DNA of 64,000 nucleotides, from assembly GCA_033182465.1 (NCBI GenBank), contig CP137319.1, positions 186,001-250,000 of the forward strand, given 5' to 3'. The stretch is from Sanghuangporus weigelae. Its lineage: Eukaryota; Basidiomycota; Agaricomycetes; Hymenochaetales; Hymenochaetaceae. Positions 51,019 through 62,580 of the stretch are shown here, one piece after another. Within the stretch, counting starts at the first letter, position 1. Every line of letters starts with the position of its first letter. The notes beneath the pieces were generated by a model. It was not told the origin of the DNA, ran no database searches, and saw nothing but the letters and a program-made list of their open reading frames with translations. The translations under genes were made by a program, and so were the position numbers.

Positions 51019-51660
51019 AGCATCTCAAAGCACTCTTTTCCGTCCCATCTCCGTCTCTTGGTGCTGTAGATTAAGACTGTATAATCACTAAATGTCTCAA
51101 AACGGCGTTGTCTTTGTCTCTTCTCTGGCTTTATGACTCGAACGTTCGTGCTTCGTATAGAATTATGGTAGATAATGTGTTGTTATTCCAATAAAATCCG
51201 GTTTCACCAACAATGTTGCTTCTGCTTGTGTGACTATAGTCGTTTCAGTTAACCAATAGCATCAAAGCGGAGTTGACACGCTCATTGCGGAGTTTGAATA
51301 CGGTAACGCGTGTAAATGGCGACTAGGGTTATCGGCATGATGCCCATTCTTAAACTTGTACATACACCACCGCCACCCGAAATCGAACACTGGCAGCGGC
51401 ACGCTTGTCGGGCCATACAGAGGTGTGCGTCGCGACTGTCGGTGCTTTTTATACTGATTTTTGTCGCCGGTTCCCGCATCTAGGTGTTGACGGTCCCTGT
51501 TGGCGCTGGAGGCGCTGAACAGCAGGTTCAGTGAGATCAGGTCTGTTTTCTGCTGGTACTTCTTTTCATAAAGCTACATGTCTCTCCTCTCGTCTGAAAG
51601 AGGTGACCCTAGGACATACACTTCAGTTGCCACTGCATACCTTTAGGCAAACCTGTAACA
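51019..51660. other. Intergenic, carboxylase 3' end and zinc-finger gene promoter
   Basis: An aataaa signal lies near 51191 (..ccaataaaatcc). A 5' exon of the zinc-finger gene may lie here but was not identified. Confidence 0.4.
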
Positions 51661-52530
51661 ATGCTTGGCGTCTTGCATTTTGCTGTTTCCGACTTTTCAT
51701 CTTTCTGCTATCCGCGCTCGGTATGCTCGTCTGCCATCTGCACTGAGGTCCATGAAACAGCGATTGAGGAACGCTACTGTCCGAAGGAACATGTTCATTA
51801 CCTCGATGACCAAGAATGGGAGGAACTTCTGGCACGTGAACTCGGGCTCCTCGACGAGTCTGATGATGATGATGATGATACTGCTATGATCGAGATGGTC
51901 GCTGATCATGTCGAGGACAATTCTGAGACTGTAGAAAAGATAGAAGATGAAGACACGCCAAAGACCGCAACTTGCGCTCCTCCGTCTACTCCGAATTCTA
52001 CTTTGTCGACACCTTCTCTTATCGGAGGCAATGGTCATGATGATGATGGTTTATCCTCGACTGCTGGAGACTCTGACTCAGAATCGGACTATATCGCCGA
52101 GAAGGACCCGAAGAAACTTCGAGTTGCGACTAGGGCAGCTACAGCTGGTCACAAGCGAAAACGCGGGAAGGGATCAAAGATTCTCAACCCGCGCAAGCGT
52201 CTATGCCGTTCGGATTCTACGTCTTCCGTTGCTACGACATCTTCCATTGCGTCGATTGGCAGCAACCCTTCTAGCACCACTGCGCAGCTCCTTCAGGCTA
52301 TGATGAACTCTGACAATCCTTGGAAGTGTCCGCACTGCCCCTGGGTTCAGCATACTCAGCGTCTTCCGGACTTCCTTCGTCACCAACGATCTCACTTTGT
52401 CTCACAATCGGACTGGCCGTGCCCTAATCCTAAATGCGGCAAGGGCTTCGCTAGGAAGGACTCGCTGAAGAGGCACCTGGATAACAAAGCTACTGGTTGC
52501 AAGAGACCTCCTGGATACACGATCTGTTAA
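51661..52530 (+). CDS. C2H2 zinc-finger protein, probable transcription factor
   Basis: Open frame to the stop at 52530. The N-terminal half is acidic (run of six Asp) and Ser/Thr-rich, followed by a basic stretch, GHKRKRGKGSKILNPRKRL, that looks like a nuclear localisation signal. The C-terminus has two zinc fingers: WKCPHCPWVQHTQRLPDFLR with HQRSH, and CPNPKCGKGFARKDSLKRHL with a less usual C-terminal ligand set (H and KATGC). This supports DNA binding; targets are unknown. The true start is uncertain: an ATG at 51661 gives an atypical hydrophobic beginning, and an acceptor before VHETAIEERYCPKEH suggests an unseen upstream exon. Confidence 0.75.
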   Translation: MLGVLHFAVSDFSSFCYPRSVCSSAICTEVHETAIEERYCPKEHVHYLDDQEWEELLARELGLLDESDDDDDDTAMIEMVADHVEDNSETVEKIEDEDTPKTATCAPPSTPNSTLSTPSLIGGNGHDDDGLSSTAGDSDSESDYIAEKDPKKLRVATRAATAGHKRKRGKGSKILNPRKRLCRSDSTSSVATTSSIASIGSNPSSTTAQLLQAMMNSDNPWKCPHCPWVQHTQRLPDFLRHQRSHFVSQSDWPCPNPKCGKGFARKDSLKRHLDNKATGCKRPPGYTIC

Positions 52531-53295
52531 ACTCAACGTCGAAGTGCGACGCATATACCCAGAAGGACCAAGTCATTTCATGTCATTCTTTACAAAGCTC
52601 CGTGGACGAATTCGCTCTTTCACACCCCTTTCGCTTCGCCCCTGGCACAGATGTATAAATACAACACAGTTAGTAACGTCAAGTCGAGAGCCATTCGCTT
52701 CCATCGTCATTCCGTATATTTTCTTTTCAGTTTCGATTTGCGGATTTTATACATTTTCAAGGAAGGAACTGTATTCATATCATCCCTATTTCATTCTCCC
52801 TCCCCTTGTATTCCACATTCCTCTTCATTTCGCTTCGACCTGTAGACCATACGTATGCTTGATGCGTGCTTTTAATCATACTATAAGTTTCAGCTAGTTC
52901 GCATATAATCTTCAATCCCTTTCCCAGTTTCCCGAATTTCTCTCCTTTCGACTTTTCATACAAGACGCTTGTTGTGATACCCAGCACGGATTCTTAGAAA
53001 ACTTGTAGCGATGCCTCTGTACTTTAGCTTCGACTGTATCATCGACTGTCTGCGTCCGTCATACACGCAAATATTATCATTGTGCGTCTCTGAAAACATT
53101 GGTTCGTGCTAAATATCATGCCACGCGGCAGAACAGCTTCAGCGAAACAGTATTGTTGTATTTGTCCTTGCACGTCTTGATACTTATGTACGTTCCGAAT
53201 CCGACGAAGTTGACGTCTTTATCGGCCCACTCATAGGATGTTTTACAAATATCAAATTATCAAGGAGCCGTACAAAAAGTCAATAAAATGCAAAA
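52531..53295. other. Convergent 3' region, nothing else seen
   Basis: Lies between the stops of the zinc-finger gene and Rpt4. AT-rich, no supported frames. Confidence 0.5.
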
Positions 53296-54791
53296 TCATG
53301 CTGCTTGGTACTCTAGTTTGGCTGGTAAAGAAATAACAGAAGTCAGGCCAGGAATGTCGAGATAGTCTACCAAAAAAATAACTTACTCTCGTGCTTCTTG
53401 GCCTCTCCGACCTTCCGCGCTGCCTTCGTTAGGTCTTCTTGCGTGATGAATTCCCTTCAGGAACAGACAACCCAGTCATTCAAAGTACCCCAAAAGCCGA
53501 GAAACCAGATTTAGCACGTACCTATCCTCACGAATAGCAAACATTCCCGCCTCGGTAACCACATTCCTCAAGTCCGCGCCATTGAATCCATCCGAGAGTT
53601 TTACAATCGCCTCGTAGTCGATATCCTTACCCTTATTCACGGGACCGGCGTGGATCTTGAGAATTTCGAGTCGACCTTGCTCGTTGGGGAGTGGTATTTC
53701 TATTTTCCTATCGAGACGGCCCGGACGGAGTAGTGCTGGGTCGAGTGTATCTGCTCGGTTGGTGGCCATAATTAGTTTGGTTTTACCAAGAGTGTCAAAG
53801 CCATCCATTTGGTTTAGGAGCTAAAGAATGTTCATTATTAATTCATTTTCGGGGCCAATAAAAAAAGAACGGGTATGACATACCTCCATCAAAGTTCTCT
53901 GGATCTCACGATCTGCACTAGTACCTTCACTAAACCTCCGTCCACCAATCGCATCAATTTCATCCATGAAGATGATACATGGTTCGTTCTCTCGCGCATA
54001 GCCGAACATCTCGCGAACAACACGCGCAGATTCGCCAATGTACTTGTCTACGATGGCAGATGACACGACTTTGAGGAACTTGGTGTCGATGGTAGCAGCG
54101 ACGGCTCGCGCCAGGAGAGTCTTTCCTGTCCCTGGCGGACCGTAGAGTAGCACACCCTTCGGGGGCTTGATCCCAACGCGGAGGAAGAGTTCGGGGTTCA
54201 TTAAGGGAAGTTCGATCACCTTGATCAACGAGCGTGAGTCCGCGTACGCACATAGACTCTTGACCAAAAAGAATGCGCATACCTCACGAAGTTCTCGAAC
54301 TTGCTCACCCAATCCACCAATTCCAGCAAAGGTTACTCCTCCGGGGTCTTCGAGGCTCATTTTGTACACCAAAGGATCTACTTCTCGAGGAAGGATACGC
54401 ATGATCGTAAGAGTAGTCATGTCCAAGCTGACACGTGTTCCGGCTTTCAGTTTCGCGACAGGTAAAGCGGGTCTATAGGAAACGACATATCGTGGGCCAG
54501 ACGAAGCTTTGACGATAACTTCATACCTGGTAGTTAGTAGTGAGTCATCTTAGATACCGACTAAGCAGACGTACACCGTTCGTCATCAAGCTGCTTCATG
54601 ACCTCTCCGATAATCTGGCCGACGGACTGTACGGCCTTGATATCGTCCTCCGTCTTCCCAAAGTCCTTCTCTAGGTCTTTTAAGGAGAATCGTACTATAG
54701 AGAAATCCAACTTCAACAACAGTCCCTATATTAAGTCTGGGTATTCCTTACGATTTTTGAGGTTCTCGCTGCTTGTCTCATGGTCCTGCAT
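53296..54791 (-). CDS. RPT4: 26S proteasome regulatory ATPase Rpt4 (PSMC6 / S10b)
   Basis: Start at 54791 ([13 protein letters not shown]). Short exons encode the N-terminal coiled coil ([20 protein letters not shown]) and OB region ([20 protein letters not shown]). The AAA module has Walker [21 protein letters not shown], Walker [21 protein letters not shown], and the arginine-finger region [40 protein letters not shown] is typical of Rpt4 rather than the other five Rpt proteins. A last exon reached through a GTAAGT..CCAG intron gives the ending KLEYQAA. It is one of six ATPases that unfold substrates for the 20S core. Its promoter may be shared with the short plus-strand frame at 54891. Confidence 0.95.
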
Positions 54792-54890
54792 TTTCTACAG
54801 ACCAGAGATCAACTCGGTGAAGACCATCGCAGCTCGCCACGAATGCTCACATTACGATAGCCAATTAAAGCATCTTTCCTTCTCTCGTCA

Positions 54891-55088
54891 ATGCCTCCCG
54901 AAGAGGTCGAAGCTTGGTTTTCCATCGTTACTCGTCAGAAGGAACTCGATCAAGGAGGTTGGGAGGCGAAGGTAATGAGCAGGGATGGTGAACGCGATAG
55001 TGACGATCATGCTGAGGACGCGTCAGTGTTATTTGCACCTATTTGTAACTACTTTATTTGGCAGCGTCGATCAGTTCTGTGCTCCTAA
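54891..55088 (+). CDS. Possible small protein gene, head to head with Rpt4
   Basis: A frame starting MPPEEVEAWFSIVTRQKELD, only 99 bases from the Rpt4 start codon, suggests a divergent pair. The first 25 codons read like real protein. A GTAATG donor after GWEAK may mark an intron, so the 3' part is uncertain. A longer frame without ATG continues to 55510. Family not recognised. Confidence 0.35.
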   Translation: MPPEEVEAWFSIVTRQKELDQGGWEAKVMSRDGERDSDDHAEDASVLFAPICNYFIWQRRSVLCS

Positions 55089-55581
55089 ACTACAGAGTTT
55101 TCGTTCTTTCTCTCACTATTTTCATGATAAACACCACTAGTACTTCAACCCGCAGCAGATATATTTTCAGCACATGTATTTATTGTACTATGCAGGCTGA
55201 GCTATTATATTTCTTATGGCCTCCTCCTTGCCAGTGTTTTCTGGGCGAGCTACCACTGCGTACTTCGAGTAAATTCCGGATACAAGAAGAAGATTTGTTG
55301 GATATTTATAATATTTGCAGAAGTCGTATAGGCGGAACTCAGGGTCCCTGTAAGTTAGTGAGTATACACAAAAGAGGACACAATCGAGTTATTACCAAAT
55401 TTCGTGTTATTGAGCTCAGCTGCAACACCGAGGCCGAGACCAGCGACGCTGGTTGCAGCGCCACATTTGTCAGCATCTGCAGTACAAATATATGGGAGCC
55501 GATCTTGTAGATCATGTCGGAAAATCTTCACTTTATGTAATAATTTTGTTATACATCAAGGTTTTTGACTGTACCACCACG

Positions 55582-56353
55582 ATGAGCTTACAAGCACCAG
55601 TGTATTATATCAAGTCTGAATATATAGAAACTGTAAGCCTCACTTGTGGTCAACTCGTGGTCTTCGCGCTGATATGAGCAGGACACAGGAAACAAAGTCT
55701 CACGACGAGCCACGATAGCGGGGCCGCAGAACATCATCCTAGGCGGAAAAACCATCATTTCAAGCGGTGCTATAATTCGTGGTGACTTGAGGAGAACAGG
55801 TCCTGGACATGCGGTCGTGATATCCTTGGGTAGATATTGTTTAATAGGAGAGAATTGCGTTGTGAGGTATGTACTCAACTCGTGTTGGAAAGAACTAGCA
55901 TGGCTAACGTCTCATCTTCGCCGTAACAACCGCGACGTGTTCACTTGGGTTTGTAGGCCTCCGTACAAAACGTACCGTGGTACCTTCAATTACTATCCCA
56001 TGAAGATCGGGGATCATGTCCACATTGGTGCAGGTAGCATCGTTGAGGCGGCTACGATTGGAAGCCACGTTGAGATCGGAAAGAACTGTATCATCGTGCG
56101 TCTCCTTTCCTATACCTCTTCCCCGTGCCGTGAAATTATCAAGGATATATATCAGAGCAAGTTCACAATTATCAAAGACTGCGCCAAAATCGCGGACAAC
56201 ACGATCCTCATGCCAAACAGCGTCGTCCCTGCTTTATCTCATTTTGCCGGCGCGCCAGGTCAATTCATTGAAGACTTATCAGAGTCTACGCAAGAGATGG
56301 TGGAAGCTGAGACGAAGTCATTTTATAATCGTTTCCAGCCGCTTGAGAATTGA
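55582..56353 (+). CDS. Dynactin subunit p25 (DCTN5)
   Basis: The start at 55582 gives MSLQAPVYYIKSEYIET, spliced to DTGNKVSRRATIAGPQNIIL. Then come GGKTIISSGAIIRGDL, GRYCLIGENCVVRPPYKTYR, YYPMKIGDHVHIGAGSIVEA, IGSHVEIGKNCIISKFTIIK, and DCAKIADNTILMPNSVVP. The hexapeptide-like repeats build a left-handed beta helix, and the motifs match human DCTN5. It sits in the pointed-end complex of dynactin, which links dynein to endosome cargo. Four exons; the last two introns have GTATGT and GTGCGT donors. There is no catalytic residue set; it is structural. About 190 residues. Confidence 0.93.
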
Positions 56354-57144
56354 CCAGTGGTAAATGACTGCAGTTCGGCGCACTTTTGTTCCTTCCATTA
56401 ACTGTATCTTCATATTCGCATGTACACCACCGCAATGTTCTTAATTTTTTTTATCTCTTCGTCACTTTTCGCGGGAAATGTTATGAGGCGCCGTACGTGT
56501 CACTGCATTATGTCTTCAAAGGTCCTTTTTCTGATCATTCCTCTCTCAGGCTCTCTGGCTTCTGCCTGTATTCAGTGGTACACACGAGTGGCGTCTACTT
56601 CTGTGATTACTGTAGTTGAATGTATATAATAAGCGTTTCAACATTTTTGGAAGACTTCAGCACTTGCGGGAGTCAAACTCGGAAGGTGATCCTGCTCCTG
56701 TTATGTTGCTGATGTACATTAGATGGTCGATCACCGGTGGCAGTGCACTGATCTTTCGGATCTCTCTCAACTTTGTGTCTCTGTTATGTACGTGTGCGTA
56801 TAATCACTTGATCCTGAGCCGTTTCATTGTACAAATGATCTGCTTGTAGCGATGTCTTTCTTATAGTATCTGCATCAAGCTCGATGATATCTGAATATGC
56901 ATAATACGGACGCAGAATGCTGCCAGAGGCAGCTCACCGATTTGACTGGCCCAGGCCTAGGAATTGAGAAATCGACTGGTACCTAAAACGCGTCTGTTGT
57001 GTTCGCTCGACACAACAAAACAATCGAATGACAGCAAGTCACGACCGCGTTTCATACTCCGATGGACAGCAGTATAAATCTCCCCAGTCTCTCCCCAGTC
57101 TCCTCCTCACCACTTGATCTCCCTCTTTGTGCACCCGCGCAAAG
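56354..57144. other. Intergenic, promoter of the receptor-like gene
   Basis: No gene supported. A TATA box (tataaa, 57073-57078) lies about 70 bases before the next ATG, followed by a repeated ctccccagtct pyrimidine stretch. Confidence 0.5.
57073..57078 (+). promoter_or_regulatory. TATA box
   Basis: The sequence tataaa is 67 bases upstream of the ATG at 57145, with CT-rich sequence between, as in many basidiomycete promoters. Confidence 0.45.
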
Positions 57145-60100
57145 ATGATCTGGTTTGCGCCTGTGATCGTCTTTCTAGCTCAAGCATTAGTCTTAATCCA
57201 CGCCGACATTTGCCACACCATCGATGTTGCCACCACCCGTACATATCCCCCGCGTCTTCGACTTGCTTCGGTCCGCCTCCACGACCTCATCTGCTCCTCC
57301 GAGAATATCATTCATACTCCCCCTACTTCTGAACCTGAAACTTGGTACTCTGCGGCTCTTGAGCCTCTGGAATTGTCTTTCCCTGCTCCCGAGCTTGTAG
57401 CTCCGGTCATAGTCTCCCCCTCGCCTACACGTACGGTGGCATGCTTGGTTGGTTCGGACAACTGCATGCTGTATTCAGACTACTCTCGCTACGCTGATGG
57501 TCCATCTCTTTTGTCGACTGAACCGACCGGATTCTCTGCCGACGTCGATGACCAAGACCCAGCCGTACCTTACCAGGCACCGAAGGGTATGAGTGCGGAG
57601 TCTTTCAAGGCGCGACGTTCTCAACCGATTGCTGTCGAGATCTATATCGGTCTCGCCATCTGTTGTATTGCTGCCTTGGTTGGTGCTTTCATCGTTGTTT
57701 CTCGAATTGAGTCTGCGCGCACAAGGAAAATACCCAATATGCCATACCGAAGGTCGACTTCTCCTTCAAGGTCAGACACCGGACTCGATGACGGAAACAA
57801 TTATTCCTCCTTCTTTGTTCTTGCTCAGCCCACGGTCTGCTCCGTCTTCGTTGTTGGAGATTCCGAACTGCTACTGACCAAGTACAGGTTCAGTTTCCGT
57901 TCTCGGACATGGTCTATGAACAAGCAATCGTATCGACTCACACTGAGCTGCCTTTCACTGCTCCCTTGGACAATGATGAAACATTTCCCGTCACTGTCGT
58001 TCTTGTGAGACTTGACCTGTCGTTCTTGTCGATTATATAGCTGACCATCCTTTGCCATTCAGGGAATGCAATGCAATCGCAATTGCAATAACGTTTCTAG
58101 GCAGGAAGGAGAGACCTCGGTATGTTGAGTGTTTATCGCTGAGGATTCTTGTCTGATGTTGATCATATCTAGCATCACTTTGACTCGTCGGATCAGCAGA
58201 TTTCTGATAAACTCGCGGCTGATGAGGATCTTCGTTCTGGACCACTTTGCATTGACGTCGGCGCTATCAATACTGTCTGCAACAGGGATATTGTTACGAC
58301 TTCCGACGGTGTCTCCTTGAATGAATCAGCAACAATGTCTGACGTCGACACCCGGGTGAGACCGCTTCCTTCTCATCTCGCACCGTCCAAGTCTAATCAT
58401 AGTGGCACTTGGTGGGCTTTAATCTAATGATAAGAGTCGCGTCCACACTACGGCTCCTACAGCCTCGATCATTGATTCTGAATCCGTCCAGCTGCCTTGC
58501 GATGAACACGGCCTGAGTTGTGGAACGGTAAAATTTTCGCTCCCGTCCCATCTTGAAACTTCTGGCATGCCTGGTCCGGTTTGCTCTGCTTCCGTCTCAT
58601 CTCCTTGTAAGGATTCTGTAGAAGTCCTCTTGGTATGTACGCTGAGCTAATCTCGGTAATTCGTGCTGATCGAGCCTCGTCATTCTATCTATTCCTTCCT
58701 CTTGTATCAGGCCGACCTAAATAGCGAGCACGGATTCTTGGATGTAAAGATCACGTCTGGTATCGGGCCGGCCTCCATCCCGCTTCCGGAGCCACTCGAC
58801 GAGTTCGCAATGGACGCCTTGAACGGTCAACATCCAGAGACCGACCCCGAACTGGAAGCATCAGGTTCGGTGTCTGGCTTATTCGCCACGCTTGTCAATT
58901 CCAATGATGTGGATGTGACGGCTGCCATCTCACTAGTCATTGGTCCTGGATGTTTGTCGCCTGTCGTTGATTCTTCCGGAGCAATCGAAGAGAGGATTCA
59001 AATTATCGATCCCCTCTTGATTCCACTCCCCGAGCCGGCTCTGGATGAATTGGAGACTGATCTTGCATACATTCCTCTTCCAGAGGACGATTTTGGCCTA
59101 GAGGTGAGTGCCGATTTCCCAGTGTTAACATCGAGTCTGATCCTCTTCCCTCTCTTTGACTGCACCGTGCAGCTTGCATTCGAATCGAACGCATACGAGT
59201 CCTCCATTGATATTGAGATCACCGGTCGACCCGCCTCCTTTGAAGACAAGGATTTACAGCTTCTCCATGTAGCGTCAGATCCCTTACCACCGGTTGCGGA
59301 TGAGCTTGAAACTGATCGCCTCCCGGAGTATGGTTCGGATGTCGTGAGTTCTGATGAGACTTTGTTTGTTAAAAATATTGACGGCCTCTTTCTTGGGCAT
59401 CGTAATCCAGCAATGTGAGAGTGGAACTCTCACAACGGGAACAATAGGCGACATAAGTGAGATCGAAGATCCCAACGACAACAAGGAACAAGATAATGAG
59501 CATCTTGGCATTCCTTTGGGACTGAGTGCGAGCATCTGGGCGCCTAGCAGGGATGACTTGTCCGAACAATTCGTATCAAAGTTCGCCGAAACCGCTTCTC
59601 ACGATGGACAGGGTGATGCCCTCACGATCTCGACCTCCAGTCCCATTGCTGTGAGTCTTTCGATGTTTTTGAACAACAGAATTTGATCCTATTGCATTTG
59701 TAGTCAAAGCAGATCCCTCGGTCTGGTAACTCTTTCAGCGCAAGGACAACGAAGAAAAGTATCGGGAATCATCGTATCCTGAATGATGCCGTCAGACAGT
59801 CTGTTGAAGAAAGATCAAAACAAGGGTCTTCACTCAGTAGGTTTCCCGAAAGCTGATATACAGTATGATGGGAGTTAATTGGTTTCTTCTTGGTAGCTCC
59901 GACTACCTTGCGAAACATCATCATTCGAGATGCTACAGTCGCTCATAGTATGGTGCATTCAGTTCCATGTATGTTCTTAATAGCTCGAATGCAATTTGAC
60001 GGAACTGACTATTCTTCTGATAGCTAAAATTACACTCTCCCGTTCTCATCGCGCTCCGAGAGAAGTCGACGTGAACTCTTTAGCTTCACGTAAGTCCCGG

Positions 60101-60611
60101 ATGGCTCAGGTATAATGCGATGAGAACTGACTACTTTCGCATCGTCGGCAGAAGCTACACGGTCGAGAGCTATTGAAAGACATAGTAATTCCCTATCAAC
60201 TTCACGTAAGTTTTTTATTTCTTGCTGCAACCCGCGTAAATCGACGTCCCCTCTTTTTGATAACCAAAGCTACTTCCTCAAAGTGCGCTACTTCTCGCTG
60301 TTCAGCCAGAAGTGCCAATAGCGACAACCAACCTATTCGCAGTAAGTTCTCCGAACAGATGAATTGTGTCACGATGAAATTGAATTATTTTATGTGGATA
60401 GAAAATATTACTCGAAGCCAGCATGGTACTGCTCGCGTATCCCCGAGAGGTGCGCATGAGATTCCGCAATCAATGCTTCGTACGTTCCCCGAATAACTCC
60501 AATATATTGTGATGTAACCTGACTAATTCTGGCTCGACAGCAAATCACTCTTGTCCACAGGCTACTCCTACTCGGAGTTCTAGATTTCCGAGACGAGTCC
60601 CGTCTTCGTGA
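57145..60611 (+). CDS. One-pass receptor-like protein with long acidic tail
   Basis: The start at 57145 gives a signal peptide (MIWFAPVIVFLAQALVLIHA). A short ectodomain (with SPTRTVACLVGSDNCMLYSD) and membrane helix VEIYIGLAICCIAALVGAFI follow, then RRSTSPSRSD. The tail is built from many exons. Readable pieces are VQFPFSDMVYEQAIVSTHTE, TAPTASIIDSESVQLPCDEH, and three acidic repeats: IPLPEPLDEFAMD, IPLPEPALDELETDLAYIPL and DPLPPVADELETDRLPEYGS. The final ~900 bases hold a run of 60-90 base exon-like blocks rich in Ser and Arg, the last ending RSSRFPRRVPSS at 60611. Function unknown. Exon joins are uncertain, and the 3' part may be a separate gene. Confidence 0.55.
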
Positions 60612-60671
60612 GCATGTTATTGCCGAGGTTGTTGAGTTTATCCATCCCCTTATCACAATCACCCATGCATT

Positions 60672-60742
60672 ATGCTGGATCGGTCCAATTAGACCCGGTC
60701 CAAAGGGCCCATGGGCTGGGTCTGATTAGACCGATTCAGCAT
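60672..60742. repeat. Foldback hairpin, 71 bp
   Basis: Arms of about 25 bases: left atgctggatcggtccaatta.. and right ..tgattagaccgattcagcat, with three or four mismatches. The loop includes gggcccatgggc, itself palindromic. It may be a tiny MITE or a structured 3' end of the preceding gene. Confidence 0.6.
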
Positions 60743-60769
60743 GAGATCGCAATGGGATCAATCCCCTTC

Positions 60770-61490
60770 TTTCTTCCGATGATATATTCTTCGACCACTT
60801 CCTTTTCTTTTTTCTTGCCTTTACGTCTCTTTTTTTGGTTCCCGTACGCTCGTCTCTGAATCCAGCTCCAACTCTCTCTCTGGCTCCTTTCTCTCCGTAT
60901 CACCTCCTGGACTGTTTCCTTCCGTGTATATATACTAGTAATTGTCTGCCATACCTTCCAGTTTCTTATCATTATTCTCTATCTTTATATCGTTCCTTCT
61001 ATTCACGACAATATTTGTACAGAATTGACATTATTCTTCTACGATGTATTTTATCCAGTTCTCTTTTATTTCTACATCTATGTGTCTCTTTTCTTGGTTC
61101 CCTGCCCGTCTCTGTCTGTAGTTTCGTCTCTCTCCGGCTTATTTCTCTTCGTATTCTGCTGTCTGCTTGGACATTATTTCCCTTTTTTCTTAGCGCCTAC
61201 CTGCCGCCTCTTTGTTTTCATACTTTATCTCTATTTCTACACATTTCCTCTGATGCAGGTATTCAGCATGGAATCTCCATCACTCCTCTGCCATGATATT
61301 TTGTCTAGTGTTTCTTTTGTTTCCACATCTTCGTGTCTCGTTTCTTGGTTTCTGATCATCCATCTCTATTTCTCGTTCGTCTCTCTGGCTCGTTTCTTTT
61401 CGTATTCGGCTGTCTGCTTGGATAATGTTAATTTTTCTTGCGTATTCTCTCAGTGATTGTCTGCCGCCTCTTCTGTTCCTCTTTGTTCCT
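60770..61490. repeat. Three diverged ~255-bp tandem repeats, pyrimidine-rich
   Basis: The plus strand is strongly C/T-rich. Three units share landmarks such as gtctcttttcttggttcc (near 60825, 61083 and 61336), ctctctggctc / ctctctccggctt, ctgtctgcttgga and attgtctgcc. Spacing is about 258 and 253 bases. Long open frames here reflect base bias rather than genes. Confidence 0.65.
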
Positions 61491-62200
61491 ACGTATTTTC
61501 TCTTGTACAAAACAGCACAGAAGTAATTTGCCTGTTTGTTTCAGGTGTGCCGTTAGAAATATCAATACGTTTTTCCGTGACTTCTAATTGGTCTCTGGAA
61601 GTCGCCGCAGATACATCTTGTGCTCAGCGTTGTCAATGGGACGAATGCGCTGCAGTCGTTGGCAAAGAAAGCGACTGTGAACATCACGTCCGTGGGAATG
61701 GCTAAACATGAAAGCGGATGGAAATTGAGTATTTGTTGGAAAGTTGTTGCGATTGGTCTGGCAATACAACATCCATTTGTGTCTTCGTCTCATTTCGCCC
61801 TGGCTTTCTTTCGTACAGTTTCGGTCTCGAGACATCCGCAATAGGGAGAGGAACAGTTTCAAGCTCTCTGATCTTGCGAGGTGAGTTGGGACGTCGAGCA
61901 CCGATGCTTTCATGGTTTGACAAGAGCGTAAATTGACCAAAGAGCGTCGAAGAAGTCTGCACAAGCACAAGATACTTCCGACTTGATGACGGTTCTCCAG
62001 CAAAAAATGGTGTCTCGATGAAAAACATCACGATTTAGAATGGACGTACAGTTTGCAATGAAGCTACCAAAACCAAAGATGCACATGAAGATCAAATTTA
62101 GGCCTGTCACAAGCATCCAAACATGATTTTGCAGGTCTCCAGAAGATGGAACGGAACATTTGGGGGTGGGCAATCCCTATGGTCTTCGCGTGCGCGTCGG
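61491..62200 (-). pseudogene. Decayed fragment of a membrane protein gene
   Basis: Minus-strand reading near 62127-62040 gives a convincing helix (WMLVTGLNLIFMCIFGFGSF), followed after a gap by FCWRTVIKSEVSCACADFFD and a stop. Neighbouring frames are short and interrupted. It may be the remains of a host membrane transporter gene, but I cannot name the family. Confidence 0.25.
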
Positions 62201-62224
62201 AGGCCGAAAATAAGCCCAAATAGG

Positions 62225-62580
62225 CAAGTATCGCAAATCCTTGGCAAAATCATGCATCACAAAGTGCACAACAGAACAATTCACCTACTTATGTTTTCGA
62301 AAATGTAGCCCCTGAGAGTTGAAGTATAGTACTTCAGTGTATCTTATGGAAAATTTCGTGTCGATGTATGGGTTTTAGCTGGCTGAAATTCAAAGACAAA
62401 AATCCATTGTTTCATCACAAGATTCACAACAAATTAGCTTAATTATTGGCAACAGTGCAGTTTCTGCAAAAAGTACCTCCTGAGAGTTGAAGCATCTTAT
62501 TCAAACATATATTCTACCATTTTATTAGACCGATACATGAACTGTGGTAGAGGGAAATTCAAGTCAAAGAATCATTGTAA
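62225..62580. repeat. Diverged tandem repeat, ~168-bp period
   Basis: cctgagagttgaag occurs at 62311 and 62479. Upstream (atcacaa..cacaacaaa) and downstream (gaaattcaa..tcaaag..) sequence also matches at the same offset, so two diverged units are present. Confidence 0.55.

Noticed and set aside
60835-61456. Two overlapping plus-strand frames of about 150 codons, Leu/Ser/Phe rich
   Set aside because: They come from the stop-poor pyrimidine-rich tandem repeats and only mimic membrane proteins.
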